Below are positions 42,803 through 54,600 of a DNA stretch of 64,000 nucleotides, piece after piece. Where the stretch lies: contig JAODUP010000119.1 in assembly GCA_025642065.1 (NCBI GenBank), positions 909,001 through 973,000 on the forward strand, read 5' to 3'. Source of the DNA: Paralvinella palmiformis. Taxonomy: Eukaryota > Annelida > Polychaeta > Terebellida > Alvinellidae. Each line of letters opens with the position of its first letter. The first letter of the stretch is position 1. The translations under genes and the position numbers were made by a program. The notes beneath the pieces are model-generated. The model saw nothing but the letters and a program-made list of their open reading frames with translations, did no database searches and had not been told where the DNA came from.

Positions 42803-42977
42803 TGATGATGATGATGATGATGATAATTGGTGTTTTACGGCCACTTTTGTGCACAAGGTAATGAAACGAAGTCAAAGATGAAACAACCTTCAGATATGCC
42901 CACGCCGAGATTTGAACACGGGTGGTAGTGATCTGTGGTCCAACATGCTACCGCTATACCACGGAGGCGCCCCCCCC
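42803..42977 (-). repeat. tRNA-derived SINE with 13-bp target duplication
   Basis: The minus-strand head GCGCCTCCGTGGTATAGCGG, B-box-like GTTCAAATCTC, body GTTTCATCTTTGACTTC...GTGGCCGTAAAACACC and a (CAT)n tail. Identical TAACCATAAAAGA flanks lie at 42790-42802 and 42978-42990. Confidence 0.9.
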
Positions 42978-43400
42978 TAACCATAAAAGACTTGTTCATC
43001 TCAAATATGTGATTAATAACAAAAGTCTAAGATTATCTTTATATGACAGATCAAGGAGTTTAGAATTTGTTTTGTGTAAATACCCTAAATTAATTATAAA
43101 TGACGATAGTTTAGTAGTATATATCTCTGATCCAGATTTTATTATGCAGTGAATCATTCTTACCTCCAATCAGAACTGGGTCAGATACATTTCAAATGTA
43201 TCTTGATAAGTTACAGTTACTTTGGAATGTTCTCATATACAGTTACATATCTATATACGTGATTTATGAATTCCAAATGTATCTAGATACATTTACAGTT
43301 ATATTTTCTGTGTGGTGTATGTTGTAATTGAGTGTATATTTTTGTGTGCAAGAACATGACAAGACTAGTCCATTTTTTTCAGATTTATTCATTATCAGTA

Positions 43401-43680
43401 TCGTGACAAGATCTGCCTGATGGCTTCAATGTGGCTTTGACGATTAGTATAAGTTATTAATGTTGATCATATTTCCCAATTCACAATTGGAATTTAAAAC
43501 ATAGAAGATACCATCAAGGTTTATAAATGATTTGGCCAGAACACAGCAAACAACACCTATTTATGTTTCTATAGGCAATTAGTGTCGTGACATGATCTAC
43601 CTGATCGCTTCAATGTGGCTTTCATGATTAGCAAAAGTTATTTATGTTGATCATATTTCCCAGTTCACATGAAAGATACA
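43401..43680 (+). repeat. Direct duplication of about 95 bp inside the hAT element
   Basis: The block from 43401 (TCGTGACAAGATCTGCCTGA...) recurs diverged at 43584 (TCGTGACATGATCTACCTGA...), 183 bases apart, sharing GCTTCAATGTGGCTTT and TGTTGATCATATTTCCCA. Confidence 0.8.
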
Positions 43681-44135
43681 ATCAAAGATGAGACAATCAC
43701 CATACCTTTCCTAATAATTTGTATTAAAGGCCACTCAATTAATTGTCAGGGTGCATGTTAAAATTATATAGTATCTATTAGGGATGAGACGATTCGATTT
43801 CTTGATTTTCGATTCGATTTTCGATATTTAGTCCACGGTTCGATATATTCATGATACTTTACTCAAGCACGCCGGTGATCACACATACTTTTCAATAAAC
43901 TAATTTTAAAAAGTCTAAAGCAACAATTTTAGTTTTATTAAAAATAGCAAATTAATTGTAAATGAAAGTATTATACAAACAAATGATATGACTAGAAAAC
44001 AAAAAAAAAGTTCTTGGTAATATCTAAACTACAAGTAGAATAATTGTATATGAACTTATGATAAAATGACAAAACATGCCTTAACTAGAAAACAAAAAAT
44101 ACCTATATAACCATCATTTTATATGACTTGATGAA

Positions 44136-44380
44136 TTAAAGTTCTACGTTTTTGATAAGAAAGACCAACATATCCACATTACTGAGTTTGAGGTTGGTCC
44201 TCACTGCTGTGACTGCATTGCCTACTGTTAAGAAAACCCTCTCGGATGGAACTGAAAACTGAAGTCCCAGGGATGGCGAGATAACACTGGGCCAGTTTGC
44301 CTAGCAGAGGATACTGAGAGGATTTCTTTCTCAACCAGTCTGTGGTAGGATCCTTCAGCGGATGAAAATCTCCTACCTGT
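44136..44380 (-). pseudogene. hAT (ZBED-like) transposase C-terminal dimerisation domain, frameshifted
   Basis: Minus-strand frame 44252-44136 reads PSERVFLTVGNAVTAVRTNL then KLSNVDMLVFLIKN and a stop, the hAT dimerisation signature. Just upstream in another frame is DPTTDWLRKKSSQYPLLGKL then AQCYLAIPGTS, so a small frameshift separates the two halves. Transposase activity is not expected. Confidence 0.9.
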
Positions 44381-44982
44381 ATCTAGCAATCTCATGGTCT
44401 ATTTGTGATATCAATTATTGAGTTGTGGACTTAATAATACATGTCATTATAATATATGATCCAAATAAATCCTCTAATGCATCTTTAGCCTCGATTCATC
44501 AACATCTGAATCAGATTCCACCCATGCAGATGTTGTGAAAAGGAATGGATTCATGGTTATCTTCCTGCCTAACTAGTGGCTAAATGCTAGGAAAGTCATA
44601 TAGAGATGGCTGCCTCGCCAGAGGAGTAGCAACCTTACTACTGTAGGATAACGTGGACTCTTGCTGACTGACTTGAAAGTGTTAAAATGCTAATTCAAAA
44701 ATACGTTTAGTCTAGACACATGAATATGAATACACTGGTTACAAGTGCTAAATTTGGTTAAAAGAAATAGCAAAAATATAAAAATTACTTCAGGAACATG
44801 TACCTAAATTAGCTTTAGTTATTAGTTAAGCACATATATGAAATAATTAACTTAAGACGTGACTTCCAGTTTCACTTCCAAAAGAACCGACACTGTAGAC
44901 AGTGCAGTGTGAGTTATGAAATTATTAGAGAAACTATTTAATACGGGTTAACTACCAACGGTCCGTAACTATCGACTTCACT

Positions 44983-45183
44983 CTATTTAATTAACTGGCA
45001 ATTCATAAACGTTGTAGGGCTTATACTGCATGCCTCATAGGTTGGCTCCGAGTTATTTAAATCCTCCCCCACTGTATATGGTCTCAGATCTGTCACTATG
45101 AATTTCCCGATTTGGTTTGTAATGGCAGTCGATCGTGGAGAGTTGAACGACATATTTTGTTTAACAAGTAAGATGTCCTTCAA
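44983..45183 (-). pseudogene. hAT transposase N-proximal fragment
   Basis: Minus-strand peptide with TAITNQIGKFIVTDLRPYTV then EDLNNSEPTYEAC resembles the conserved region of ZBED/hAT transposases that reads KAIG-FI-KD-RP-SVVE...EPRY. About 600 bases separate it from the C-terminal fragment; the central catalytic part was not recognised. Confidence 0.65.
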
Positions 45184-45841
45184 AGTCTGTTACTTTGCTA
45201 CGGGATGGGAAAGTGGCTTGCTGTCACCGTCAGATAGACGTGTAGATGAAACCAGACCTCGCGAAAGCGAAGACGAAGTTGACGAAATATTCCATGGGAT
45301 GTCTATTTAAATGATCGATCATGTTCGTAGAATTTCCAGACTTACATTACGAGCATACAAACCATGCAGACCATTAGTTCTTTTTTTAATTCGTATTCCA
45401 TTCCCTTGTGTTTCTGTCATCAGGTGGCCGAAATGCTTTCAAACAAATGATTTATATGATTGTGGAGGCTTAGTCAAATTGCCTAGAAATATTTCTTTGC
45501 ATGCTATGCTGACAGGGTTTGATCTGGGATAGCCTGTCCAAATATGAAGTGCTGCGGAATCGAGTACTGTTATTGTCTGAAACCCATGGGTCATCGGAAA
45601 TCGGCGTTGACGTCAAAGAAAAAGTCATTCAAAATCCGGGACACTACCACGGAAGAATAAGGTGTTATTTAAAAAATTGAAATAAACCGCGGCTTGCAAA
45701 TTGAAAAGCCGTGAATCGTGTTAAAATATGCAATTACATATATGAGTATTTAAAATAATTATGTATCTGAAATGCAGATACTTTTGCAATGTATCTAGAT
45801 AAGTTACAGTTGCATTTGAAAATTTGACTTATGTATCTAGA

Positions 45842-46235
45842 TTCCTTTTGGTCAATTCCAATTCCACATAAAAGTTATCAATTCAAATTCAATTCCAATT
45901 CCAAATTTATCAATTCAAATTCCATTTTTTACCTACTCTTTTTTACCTACTACTTTTTACCATGAGTAGGTACTCCGAAAACCTACTGCGAGTACCTGCA
46001 GGGAATATCTACTCCGAATAGTTTATATTCCAAGTGGGATTGTCATGGAATAAATATGTCTAAATTAAAAAATTAAATGGTAAATTAATTTGGGGATTTA
46101 ATTTTGTGTGTGTAGGAAACTTCAATTCCAATTCCAAATTTATCAATTCCAATTCCATTTTTAAAAATTGAGCAATTTCAATTCCAATTCCGGAATTGGA
46201 ATTGCCCATTAATTCCAATTCCGGAATTGAATTGA
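45842..46235. repeat. Irregular AATTCCAATTCC array
   Basis: Many copies of TTCAATTCCAATTCCAAATTTA and of ACCTACT(A/C)TTTTTACC-like motifs. It sits between two blocks of GTATCTAGATAC subterminal motifs, so it could be an expansion within the hAT right end. Confidence 0.75.
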
Positions 46236-46646
46236 CTCCATGTCTAATCTAGATACATGTCGGTTACATTGAAAAGAGTATCTAGATACAATGTATCTAG
46301 ATACAAAATGTAACTTCTCCAGGCCTGCCTCCAATAAACATTATACAGCTACTAGTTTTACCATGGAGAACATGTTTACATTATTTCAAAATTAGTTTGT
46401 CAGTTATAACATTATTACTATAGCTCCCTCCCATTAAACAACGGTAACTGAATGTCAACAGGCAAGCTGACCTTATTAGATATAATCATCAAACAAAACG
46501 TTGCATGTTGTATGATAGATTTCTTCCATAATTCAAAGATTACATTATTTTTTAATAATGTACACAACAAGATACTTAAAAGAGTCCACTACATCTAGAT
46601 CAGTATCATGATACCGAAAGTCGAGATTGGATTTGTCAGGGTTCTC

Positions 46647-46790
46647 TTACCAAATATCAATGTTGTTGTTGTTAAGAGTGAGTTTCCATGCGCTACAATG
46701 TAATTTAACATCATGTAATATATTTTGTAGATCTTGTAGACTATTAGACATCAACAAAGTATTATAAACATACAAAGCGTCTCTTGTGTG
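46647..46790 (-). pseudogene. Non-LTR retrotransposon reverse transcriptase fragment
   Basis: The minus-strand peptide ALYVYNTLLMSNSLQDLQNI then LHDVKLHCSAWKLTLNNN matches the palm-thumb junction of LINE reverse transcriptases. The catalytic (Y/F)xDD position reads YVYN, so both Asp residues are lost. Only about 45 codons remain. Confidence 0.75.
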
Positions 46791-46845
46791 ACAGTGACAC
46801 CCTCTCCCTAGCAAACGAAAGGACACCAAAGGAACTAGTACACAT

Positions 46846-47700
46846 GTGTTTAGCAATTTATTTACACAGAAGATTGATACCATCAGACATGATTTACACT
46901 GTATTCCTAACCCTGTTAGTCAGTTACCCGAAACACCTTCAGATGAGTCAGAGCCCCTTGTGATATTTGCGCATGCGTCCGAAGAGAATGTCGGAGCTAT
47001 ATCAAGAAATCGCCTGCTAAAACTTGTGAACTTGATCCCGTGCTGATATGGCTGTTAAAGCAATGTCAGGATGAGCTCCTATCCCTCGTAAGAAGTAGCA
47101 TAAATATTTCAACGGAGGCGAGCTATATTCCCAGGGAACTTAAGTGTGCTCTTATCAGTGTGTTCTTCCTCAAAAGCCTGGACTGGATCCTGATACCCTG
47201 AAGCACAATAGAACGGTGTCTCAAAGTCATCAAGTCTTGGATGTACCGAAACATGCTCAAGTTCAACAGAAATCATGACATTCTCTTCTAGACATAATTC
47301 CAAAAGTATGGTTAATGTAGGAAATTCTTTAATTGCATCTATATCACGTGTGAGGGATATAGACGTGATGTTCGACTCCACTATGGCCACGGAACAACAG
47401 GTGAACGCTATATGCAGATCAGGTTATGATCAACTACGGAAGAGCGGTTGCATCAGACGCTACCTGTCTAATGAAGCCACACAATCACTAATGAACAGAC
47501 TTGTGACATCGCGTTTGAGCTACTGTAATGTCCTGCTACACTGTATTCACAATAACTTAATAGACAAAATACAGCGTGTCCAGAATACAGCAGCATGTTG
47601 TACAATGAGAACATCACACCGTAATCATATCACACCAGTCCTGATGGAACTCTACTGGCTACCTATATGCTACCGGATCCAATACAATATCCTAGTATAA
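46846..47700 (+). pseudogene. CR1/L2-like LINE ORF2 relic, broken by frameshifts and an internal deletion
   Basis: 46846-47046 encodes LFTQKIDTIRHDLHCIPNPV and the linker before the reverse transcriptase. 47020-47200 continues in shifted frames with LIWLLKQCQDELLSLVRSSI. 47275-47700 encodes VRDIDVMFDSTMATEQQVNA, IRRYLSNEATQSLMNRLVTS, RLSYCNVLLHCIHNNLI and MELYWLPICYRIQYNILV, the region after the reverse transcriptase core. The core itself is absent, so the copy cannot move. Confidence 0.88.
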
Positions 47701-49100
47701 AAAATATGATTCTCTGAATGACCACTCACCTTTTTATATCGACAACATGCTCTTTGTATATAGACATAGTAGAACTTTTATATCTCAGAATTCGTTTATA
47801 TTAATAACATCTAGGATACGAACGACTTGTGGTAAAAGGTGTATTAATCATGCTCCTCCAAGTTTGTAGAATGTATAAATTTTAGCACCATTTAAGGAGG
47901 AAACATATTGTCCCCGAATTCACGGTCAATTTTTTTTTTAATCCTTGGAACTGATCACAGCTGGAGGCAAGGAACATTTATTTGGACTGTACTCAATGAT
48001 CCATTTGAATTTCTTTTAATTCGTTCGTTAATAACATCATCCTGATAAATGCACATCACTCCTGTCGTGCTCCGTTAACAAAACAGTGATCGTATAAATT
48101 TACTTTATATACACAAAGCTTTTGCTATTTTGATCTAAAACAATATTTACATCTTCGTGTTTGCATATAAAGTGGAGGCATCATAGTATTAATTTGCGGC
48201 TTGTTATTATGATCACGACGAGCAACAATTGTTACCACAATCGTGATTTCATATTATACTAACTACGCGTTACTTCTAAAATCACGCATCTCAAAGTCTC
48301 GAGCGACCGCAATGTTGATGCTGAGAACAACAGAAATTTACCACTTCGGTTAAAAATGATAAAATTGCTGAATAATTGGAAACAACAAAATCTGGGACAA
48401 AACATCAGAAAATCTCTTTGTTTTTATAAGGTTATTGCTACTGGCACGACTAACCCACCATACCTGTGAGAATTATAATGCTAAACTATGTTCTCATTGG
48501 AACGTCTAACCTTCCCGTCTGCTACTAACCTAATGTGGCATTATAATATCGACAAATCATCTGACCCGACACAATTATAATGTTTAACTAGGTTAAAAGT
48601 ACACCATTAGACACCGCATATGTACACCAGCTAGTTGAACAGATGATAAACAAACGCTTCTAGAATTTGTATGTGTGGTGTATGTTAAAAGTTGTAGGAA
48701 TCCTAGTCACCGCGTATGTATATTATTATTAGATTATTTATTGACTAAAGTGGTCAAATGTGAAATTATAGAGCTATATCTCTCTATTCAGTTGTCCGTT
48801 GGTTATATGTCGTAGCTGTCTTCAGCGCCAAAGTCTGGATCTATACAATGGGAATATGACGCGGTCGTTCTACCTTAAGAACACCAACAACAGAAATCGA
48901 TTCACATGTATATTGACTGCTTTCTAAATGGCGAAGTTTGTGCTCATCTCACATTTGATCGGGTAAATTTTTCAGATTAATATTCTTTGATATTAGATTT
49001 AGAATAGCCGGGACTAAATTACTTCAGAATATGTTGTATTGACCAGATGTGTTTATATGGGATTTTTCGAGACGAACTGGTAAGAAATATATAAAAAAAT
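47701..49100. other. Intergenic DNA, nothing recognised
   Basis: AT-rich with no convincing ORF, tandem repeat or element end. Confidence 0.45.
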
Positions 49101-49110
49101 AACGCGAGCT

Positions 49111-49671
49111 ATTGACCTAAAAGAAAACTAGACCGAGCAGTCAGTGGTGTTTGAATGGGCCGCCATGACCAAACAGCGCCGACTTCCGGTAGTGGAAAGA
49201 AGCAACATTGAAGTGGCTGCGCTTCGAGTTTTGAACCTATGAATACGGACATTTATTGTGATGTGTGCATTATAATTTTGTATGTGCAGACAATCTGTAT
49301 TACTCCTGTCCTATTATATGCCATGAAATATGTCATTGTCATTTTATGCAAGTCAGTAGATCTAGTTTAGTTGTGATCAAACGCGAGAGATAGGCCGAGG
49401 GTTGTCGAACAGGCTAAATGTAATAACAGTTAAGCTTAATTTCCCGCCAAAAACACGCTTTAACAGCTATTTTAAATGTGTTCCTTATACTTACTGATGA
49501 AAAGACACCTCGTTTGTATTACTTCCACGCCCACGGCTTATGCAACCAACGACACAACAATAATTCACCTTGTTTATAAACCTGATTTTGCAGTTTGCGT
49601 TCCTATTTCCACGACCGGAAGTTTGCCATCAAATCGGCAGATGTTCGTTCTAGTTTTCTTTTAGGTCAATG
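49111..49671. mobile_element. MULE-like MITE (560 bp) with inverted ends
   Basis: A 22-base segment starting ATTGACCTAAAAGAAAAC (49111-49132) is repeated exactly, inverted, at 49649-49670. Similarity continues inward (CTTCCGGT-GTGGAAA near 49186, inverted near 49605). ACGCGAGCT occurs at 49102-49110 and 49672-49680, a 9-bp direct flank as expected for Mutator-like elements. It has no transposase. Confidence 0.7.
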
Positions 49672-49874
49672 ACGCGAGCTCAATAGACTGATCCACGCAA
49701 AATGCGTTGCATCGGTTACCACCTGCGTTCTCGGATTAGAAATAGCTATGGCGCCCACTGTTAATATTGGGATGGCAGATTTTCACTAACGATAAATAAT
49801 GGAAATCTTTCAGCAAATTATTTCATATTACACCGAGACTGATACCAGAGAGCTTAAATATAGAGGCGTTACTC

Positions 49875-51685
49875 TTGCCGCGCCATGTTGAATTTTGAAC
49901 CAGTGGCGCCTCCAGCGACCGGAGGTATTGCTCAGATAAACATAAGCTCTCTGGTTGTCCACATGTGATCGTGTACATGTGTGCGCATGATTGAAATGAA
50001 TTGCCAATACTAGTACTATATGTTACATGATCACATACTATTTTATTAATTAACACTTTAATTGTGCACACATGATATCGAAAAAACACCAACAAAGCTC
50101 TGAAACTGTAAATAAAGAATTAAGTGATTTCACAGCCCAGTCACTTAATTCATAGCCTACAATTTGCGATCACTTGACAGCTGATCAGAAAATAATTGAA
50201 CGTAGTTTAGGTTATTTCACAGCTTTTTGTGTGAAAGTTTTTTTTAATGAAAACAATTAGGTATATATGAGGTAAATGCATACAAACATACTTTCATCAT
50301 GTCAGTTTATCATAGTCCATAAATTTTTATTTATTTGGATATATACATATAATGATATATACAGCTATTATAACGCAACCATAACACAATTCAGTATGAA
50401 CTTCTCACCATATGGCATATATTCATCATGTCCGTTTATCATATATTAACTAAAAATCATAAGTTCATTTAAAGTTTACACCTCAATAATATAGACCATG
50501 CAATATAGGCCTGCCCAACTGAGAACAAAGAATATAAATGGAATATTAACAATGTTTATGTTTGCGTTAACATGTTACAGACAGAGAAATTGTGTCGCGG
50601 GTTCATCTATAGTTACAGTCAGTCATTTGTTATCAAATGGACAGAATAACCCAAATTGCTTCCAGCTCTAAACAACCACTACTACAAAAATATGACATTT
50701 AGTCCAGATCAGTGAACTGTTTAAAGTTAGACAGAATATACCCAGAGATGTAATAGACACATGCATTGACTACTGTAACAGATAACACCAGTAAATCTGT
50801 AACCAAGAGATTGGCCTGTTTACATGATATCTCATCATCATAGAACTTCAAGGACTGAAACAGAACAATACCTTGTAAAATAATGACTTGAACCAAGTGC
50901 ATACACAATGTGTAAACACATGTTTTCCTTTTTTTTCAAGTTGGTTAAAGAATTTGATTTGATATGCATTTAAGCTATAAAGAGAAATATACCAATTAAA
51001 GCACATGAGCTGAACATTCAAGTACTAATTCAGGTGCTGGTAATCCATATATATCTATAAGTACCAATTGCTTACGTTTAAAAATAAATATGGATGCAGG
51101 TGATCATGTAAATACTCATGCAGCTACTTATAATTACTGTAATTAGGGAAAAAATTATCTGATTATAGTAATGTAATTTTAGAAGTCCAATTATATTATT
51201 AACAATAATAAAGTAAAATATACTTCCCGCCCATAACATCTTCAGTGGCTCCAATACATGTAACTGTAAGCTTATGTATATCTTACATACCCATTTTGTG
51301 ATTAATAGGTTGATATTGTTCAATAAAATTTAATCCGATTTTGTCTGAAACAAATATTCATCTAGATAGATCCTGCTTGGGCCTACTGAATGGGTCATGT
51401 CGAATAGGGACGTGTTTACTTCAAATTGTTATGCTTATTTTTTAAATATCCTTTATTAAGTTTATTTTTAAAAAGCCAGATCATATCAAATGTTTACGCT
51501 AGCTTTCATTTCCTTTCGGGGATGTCTTTATTTGTGTATACCTTTTCTGTTACTGCAGCCGAAAGCGGCGCAGAATGAACCAGTGCCATTAGGCGCCATG
51601 TGCCATTAGGAGCTGTCCGTGACAATCTACCTCCGGTCGCTAGGGCCCTGACGCTCCATGAATTCAAAATGGCGTCCCATGTTAA
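49875..51685. mobile_element. Possible DNA element with inverted ends, internal part without transposase
   Basis: AGCGACCGGAGGTA at 49914-49927 is exactly inverted at 51628-51641, and the outward 35-70 bases are similar in inverted order (GCGCCATGTTGAATTTTGAA against CCATGAATTCAAAATGGCG). The 1.7 kb between is AT-rich without a coding frame. No target duplication was identified. Confidence 0.45.
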
Positions 51686-52257
51686 AACGCGAAGTAACAC
51701 GTCTTTTTATAAATAGTTTATCGGCCACTATAGGCGTAAATCGCCATGCAACACGGTTATTCTTAGACGTCTAACATGAGACCGTAGTGTGAAATTCAGC
51801 CGCATGGTGGCAGCAGGGGTAATTGAATTGGTTTATTAGACACAAATGGACGTGCATTGTGTTTTCTATTAAGGTTTATTGACGTTATCATTCATTTTCA
51901 ACGCAAATCATTACGTAATCATAGCAGACGTTCGTGGCATCGGCTCTAAGTTGCCCTCTTTTATTCCGGCTCCCACCCAGTTTGTTTTATATTACAAGTT
52001 TTCTTTTTCATTTTAATTTCAACACAATGAAATGGCGGCAGGCTCTGGTACGAATATTTTAGCCTTTAAATCCCGTGTCTTATCCCTTCAGTAGAAACTA
52101 GAAATGTTTCCCTAAATAATGATAGCCTCCTTGTAGCTGCCATCCGTCTTACGATTTAACGACTACTAACTCACATCCGGTCCATATATCACCGGGGATC
52201 CGGGGCCAACGGCAATGAATTCCACCACCGACGTCACCAAACCGACAAACAACGCCG

Positions 52258-52467
52258 ATGTCGTCATCAATAGCCGCTAATCCATCAACCGGAAATGACG
52301 TGGGTCACGTGACGCCATCTAATTATGCCGACGCCGTGAATGAAGAAGAAGCGTTCAGTAAATTAAAAACTCGGACGGCCGCGGAGAAAGTCACTCAATC
52401 AACATCATCGTCATCACAGACGCCGACTTGGTCATGGCTGTGGAGACGTCCAGAGTCCGTGTCCTAG
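52258..52467 (+). CDS. Hypothetical small protein (69 aa) in a CpG-rich patch
   Basis: ATG 52258 opens MSSSIAANPSTGNDVGHVTP... and ends TPTWSWLWRRPESVS before TAG. An in-frame TGA at 52215 bounds it upstream. It lies in a CpG-rich 400-base island (52140-52550) unlike the flanks, as at an active promoter. It is rich in Ser/Thr with a Trp-containing basic end; no signal peptide or membrane segment. I recognise no family. It may be a real single-exon gene, a first exon, or chance within a promoter. Confidence 0.35.
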   Translation: MSSSIAANPSTGNDVGHVTPSNYADAVNEEEAFSKLKTRTAAEKVTQSTSSSSQTPTWSWLWRRPESVS

Positions 52468-52469
52468 AA

Positions 52470-53100
52470 GATCCGGAAGGATTCAGATGAGGGAAATCGT
52501 CACCTCCGTGGCGGCCGTTTTGTCGCTATTATACGATGACCTGAGCTAATCTACATGGATTACTCTAACTGGCTGTTTATAGACGGACCCACAACTGAAT
52601 GACAACGAGATTCATAAGTAGATCCCACTCAGTCCATTAAACGGTCTCACTAAATGCCATTTCTTCATCCACTCGTAGATCATTGTTTAAAAAATCCCGA
52701 TTGCTTTTGTAGTACTGCACTGAAGCTCTAAGGAATTGATCTTCTTCTTACTTGTTTTGCATTTTTTTCAGGGATAAAGATCGGACATTTCGTTTAAATC
52801 TTTTTTCTTTCCACACCCGCTCCTGATAAATCAACTTGTACTGTACGCCTATACCCTCAACCCACTGGAAGGTATATATTGTTTTTAAGTTTCAAAATAA
52901 ATGCATGCACAGATCTTTGAAAAGATGGTTTTACCATGTTATAACTACTCTAAAGATATATTTTGTGAATCAGGATCAACAAGTACCATTCATCCACTCA
53001 CCAGGGGGCATACAAATAATCTATTTTGGGCACACCATCTATAAAATATATATAATCAACCTAATATTTAGTCAATTAGTCAGCGGATGAAACACAAACC
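52470..53100. other. Downstream flank of the small ORF, no further gene seen
   Basis: GC content falls back to background. No AATAAA close to the stop was noted, and no splice-linked coding exon was found. Confidence 0.4.
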
Positions 53101-53109
53101 AGACAGTAA

Positions 53110-53440
53110 GTGGATCCAAATCGAATTCTTAATGTATTCTGGACCATTACCCTACCAATGAGCCATCATACCCCAGTTGAACGAAAATCAGGTGAAGACT
53201 CGGAATGAATAATTCTCGATTTTCCTATTTAAGATTCTACACATGAAGGTACCTCTACGGAGTTGTGAAGTGAGTTTAGGTGTAACTTGGTTAATGAAAT
53301 TGTGATGACTTTTTAGTGGGATAAAATTAACCAGTGCACTTATGACAAAGGTTAATGCCATCTTAAGAAAATTGGGTACATGTAGGCGTTGGTTAAGTGG
53401 CATCAATTGAACGTCTGATTATTCATAATACTATTTTCGG
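53110..53440 (+). repeat. Unnamed dispersed repeat, copy 1
   Basis: It matches 58690-58985 in the same orientation over about 300 bases: (T)CTGGA(C/T)CATTAC, GA(A/G)GACTCG, TTGTGAAGTG(A/G)GTTT, TTAATTAAATTGTGAT(A/G)ACTTTT, GGTACATGT and the end TACT(A/G)T. No coding capacity. Confidence 0.75.
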
Positions 53441-53495
53441 TCTAAGGTCTTTATATTTTAGTTGTGTGAGTGAGTGAATGGGTTAGTAAATGAAT

Positions 53496-53681
53496 AGATG
53501 ATGATGATGATGATGATGATTGGTGTGCACATGATAGGCTAAACGAGCCAAGCGACCTCCAAAGGTAATGAAGCGAAGGTAAAGATGAACCATCCTTCAG
53601 ATATGCCCACACTGAGATTCGAACTCAGGTGGTGGTTATCTGAGATCCAACGCGCTACCAGCTAGAGCACGGAGGTACCCC
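53496..53681 (-). repeat. tRNA-derived SINE with 11-bp target duplication
   Basis: The minus-strand head GGTACCTCCGTGCTCTAGCT, B box GAGTTCGAATC and body ATCTTTACCTTCGCTTCATT, then a (CAT)n tail. Flanks AGTAAATGAAT at 53485-53495 and 53682-53692 are identical. Confidence 0.9.
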
Positions 53682-54600
53682 AGTAAATGAATGGCACTGG
53701 TCATACCTGAGACATTTGGCCAATGGATGGTGATTCCATAAAACTTCACAAATACGTATATTATTTGGATTGGAGCCGTAACCTGGAAGGTCAAGGCTAA
53801 ATACTTCCCAAGTTCTGTTACACTTTAGTTGTAGCGACGATTTTATGTTCTATATTCAATTTGTAATATGTTAACTTATTTCTATTAATCAACTTGTACT
53901 TTATATTTACACCCCCCCCCCGTTCATTGTTTACTGAATAGTGTGGTCCACCACCGCTTTTCAACTTGTCATGGTGTATGGTATTTCCGACTAGCAGTTA
54001 TAGGTTCGAAACCGACATCGAGCTGTTTTTGCAGACAGGTATCCATTCATAGCTGAGTCGTGCAGTGACTATGGAGGCGGTTGTGAATATTTATTAATAC
54101 TGTAGGACTGAGGCAGACATATGTTAAGGAATCACTGCACTATCTGTGTCGGTAAGTGTGAATAAAGCACTCACTCCCCAACTCACACACTCACTCACCC
54201 ATCCAGTCATTCATCAGGAGCAATATATGAGTTAATCATTATAACATTCAAACATGGTGGACTTTAGTATCATCACAGATTGTGTCCATTTCAGGAAGTT
54301 TTGGTCTAAAAAATTGCGGACTTTAGTCAAATGTAGTCGGTTGAAAATATTCCATTTTTTTCTTTACGTGTGTGACTAATGATGGATACACGTGACTACT
54401 AAACATCTGTGTACCTTTAGCTTCAAAGCTCTTCGAGTTTTGTTTCATTCACTAAATCTGCTTGAGGTGTGTAGGTGAGTATGGCCTATAACACAGGTGA
54501 AGAGAATGATGGAATTAGGTGAGTACAGTCAACAGAGAAGTGAGTAAATCGGTAATCTGGCAAAACTTGAAGTACGCCCTATCACATGGGCAAGTAGGGA

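Larger units (their letters stand above)
40690..43162. other. Intergenic DNA apart from the minisatellite and a SINE
   Basis: No gene supported. A locally GC-richer patch (42340-42480 and 42640-42760) with GACGTC motifs has no clear coding frame. Confidence 0.45.
43171..46327 (-). mobile_element. Degenerate hAT-superfamily DNA transposon, about 3.16 kb, with 8-bp target duplication
   Basis: The 8-bp sequence CCTCCAAT occurs at 43163-43170 and 46328-46335. The ends are imperfect terminal inverted repeats: CAGAACTGGGTCAGATACAT on the left, CAGGCCTGGAGAAGTTACAT on the right read inward. Subterminal GTATCTAGATAC-type motifs lie near both ends. 8-bp duplications and CAG-starting ends are hAT hallmarks. 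Inside are minus-strand remnants of a ZBED-like transposase. A region with GATTCGATTTTCGAT near 43790 and GTGAATCGTG near 45710 may be the ends of a second, nested hAT copy. Confidence 0.85.
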
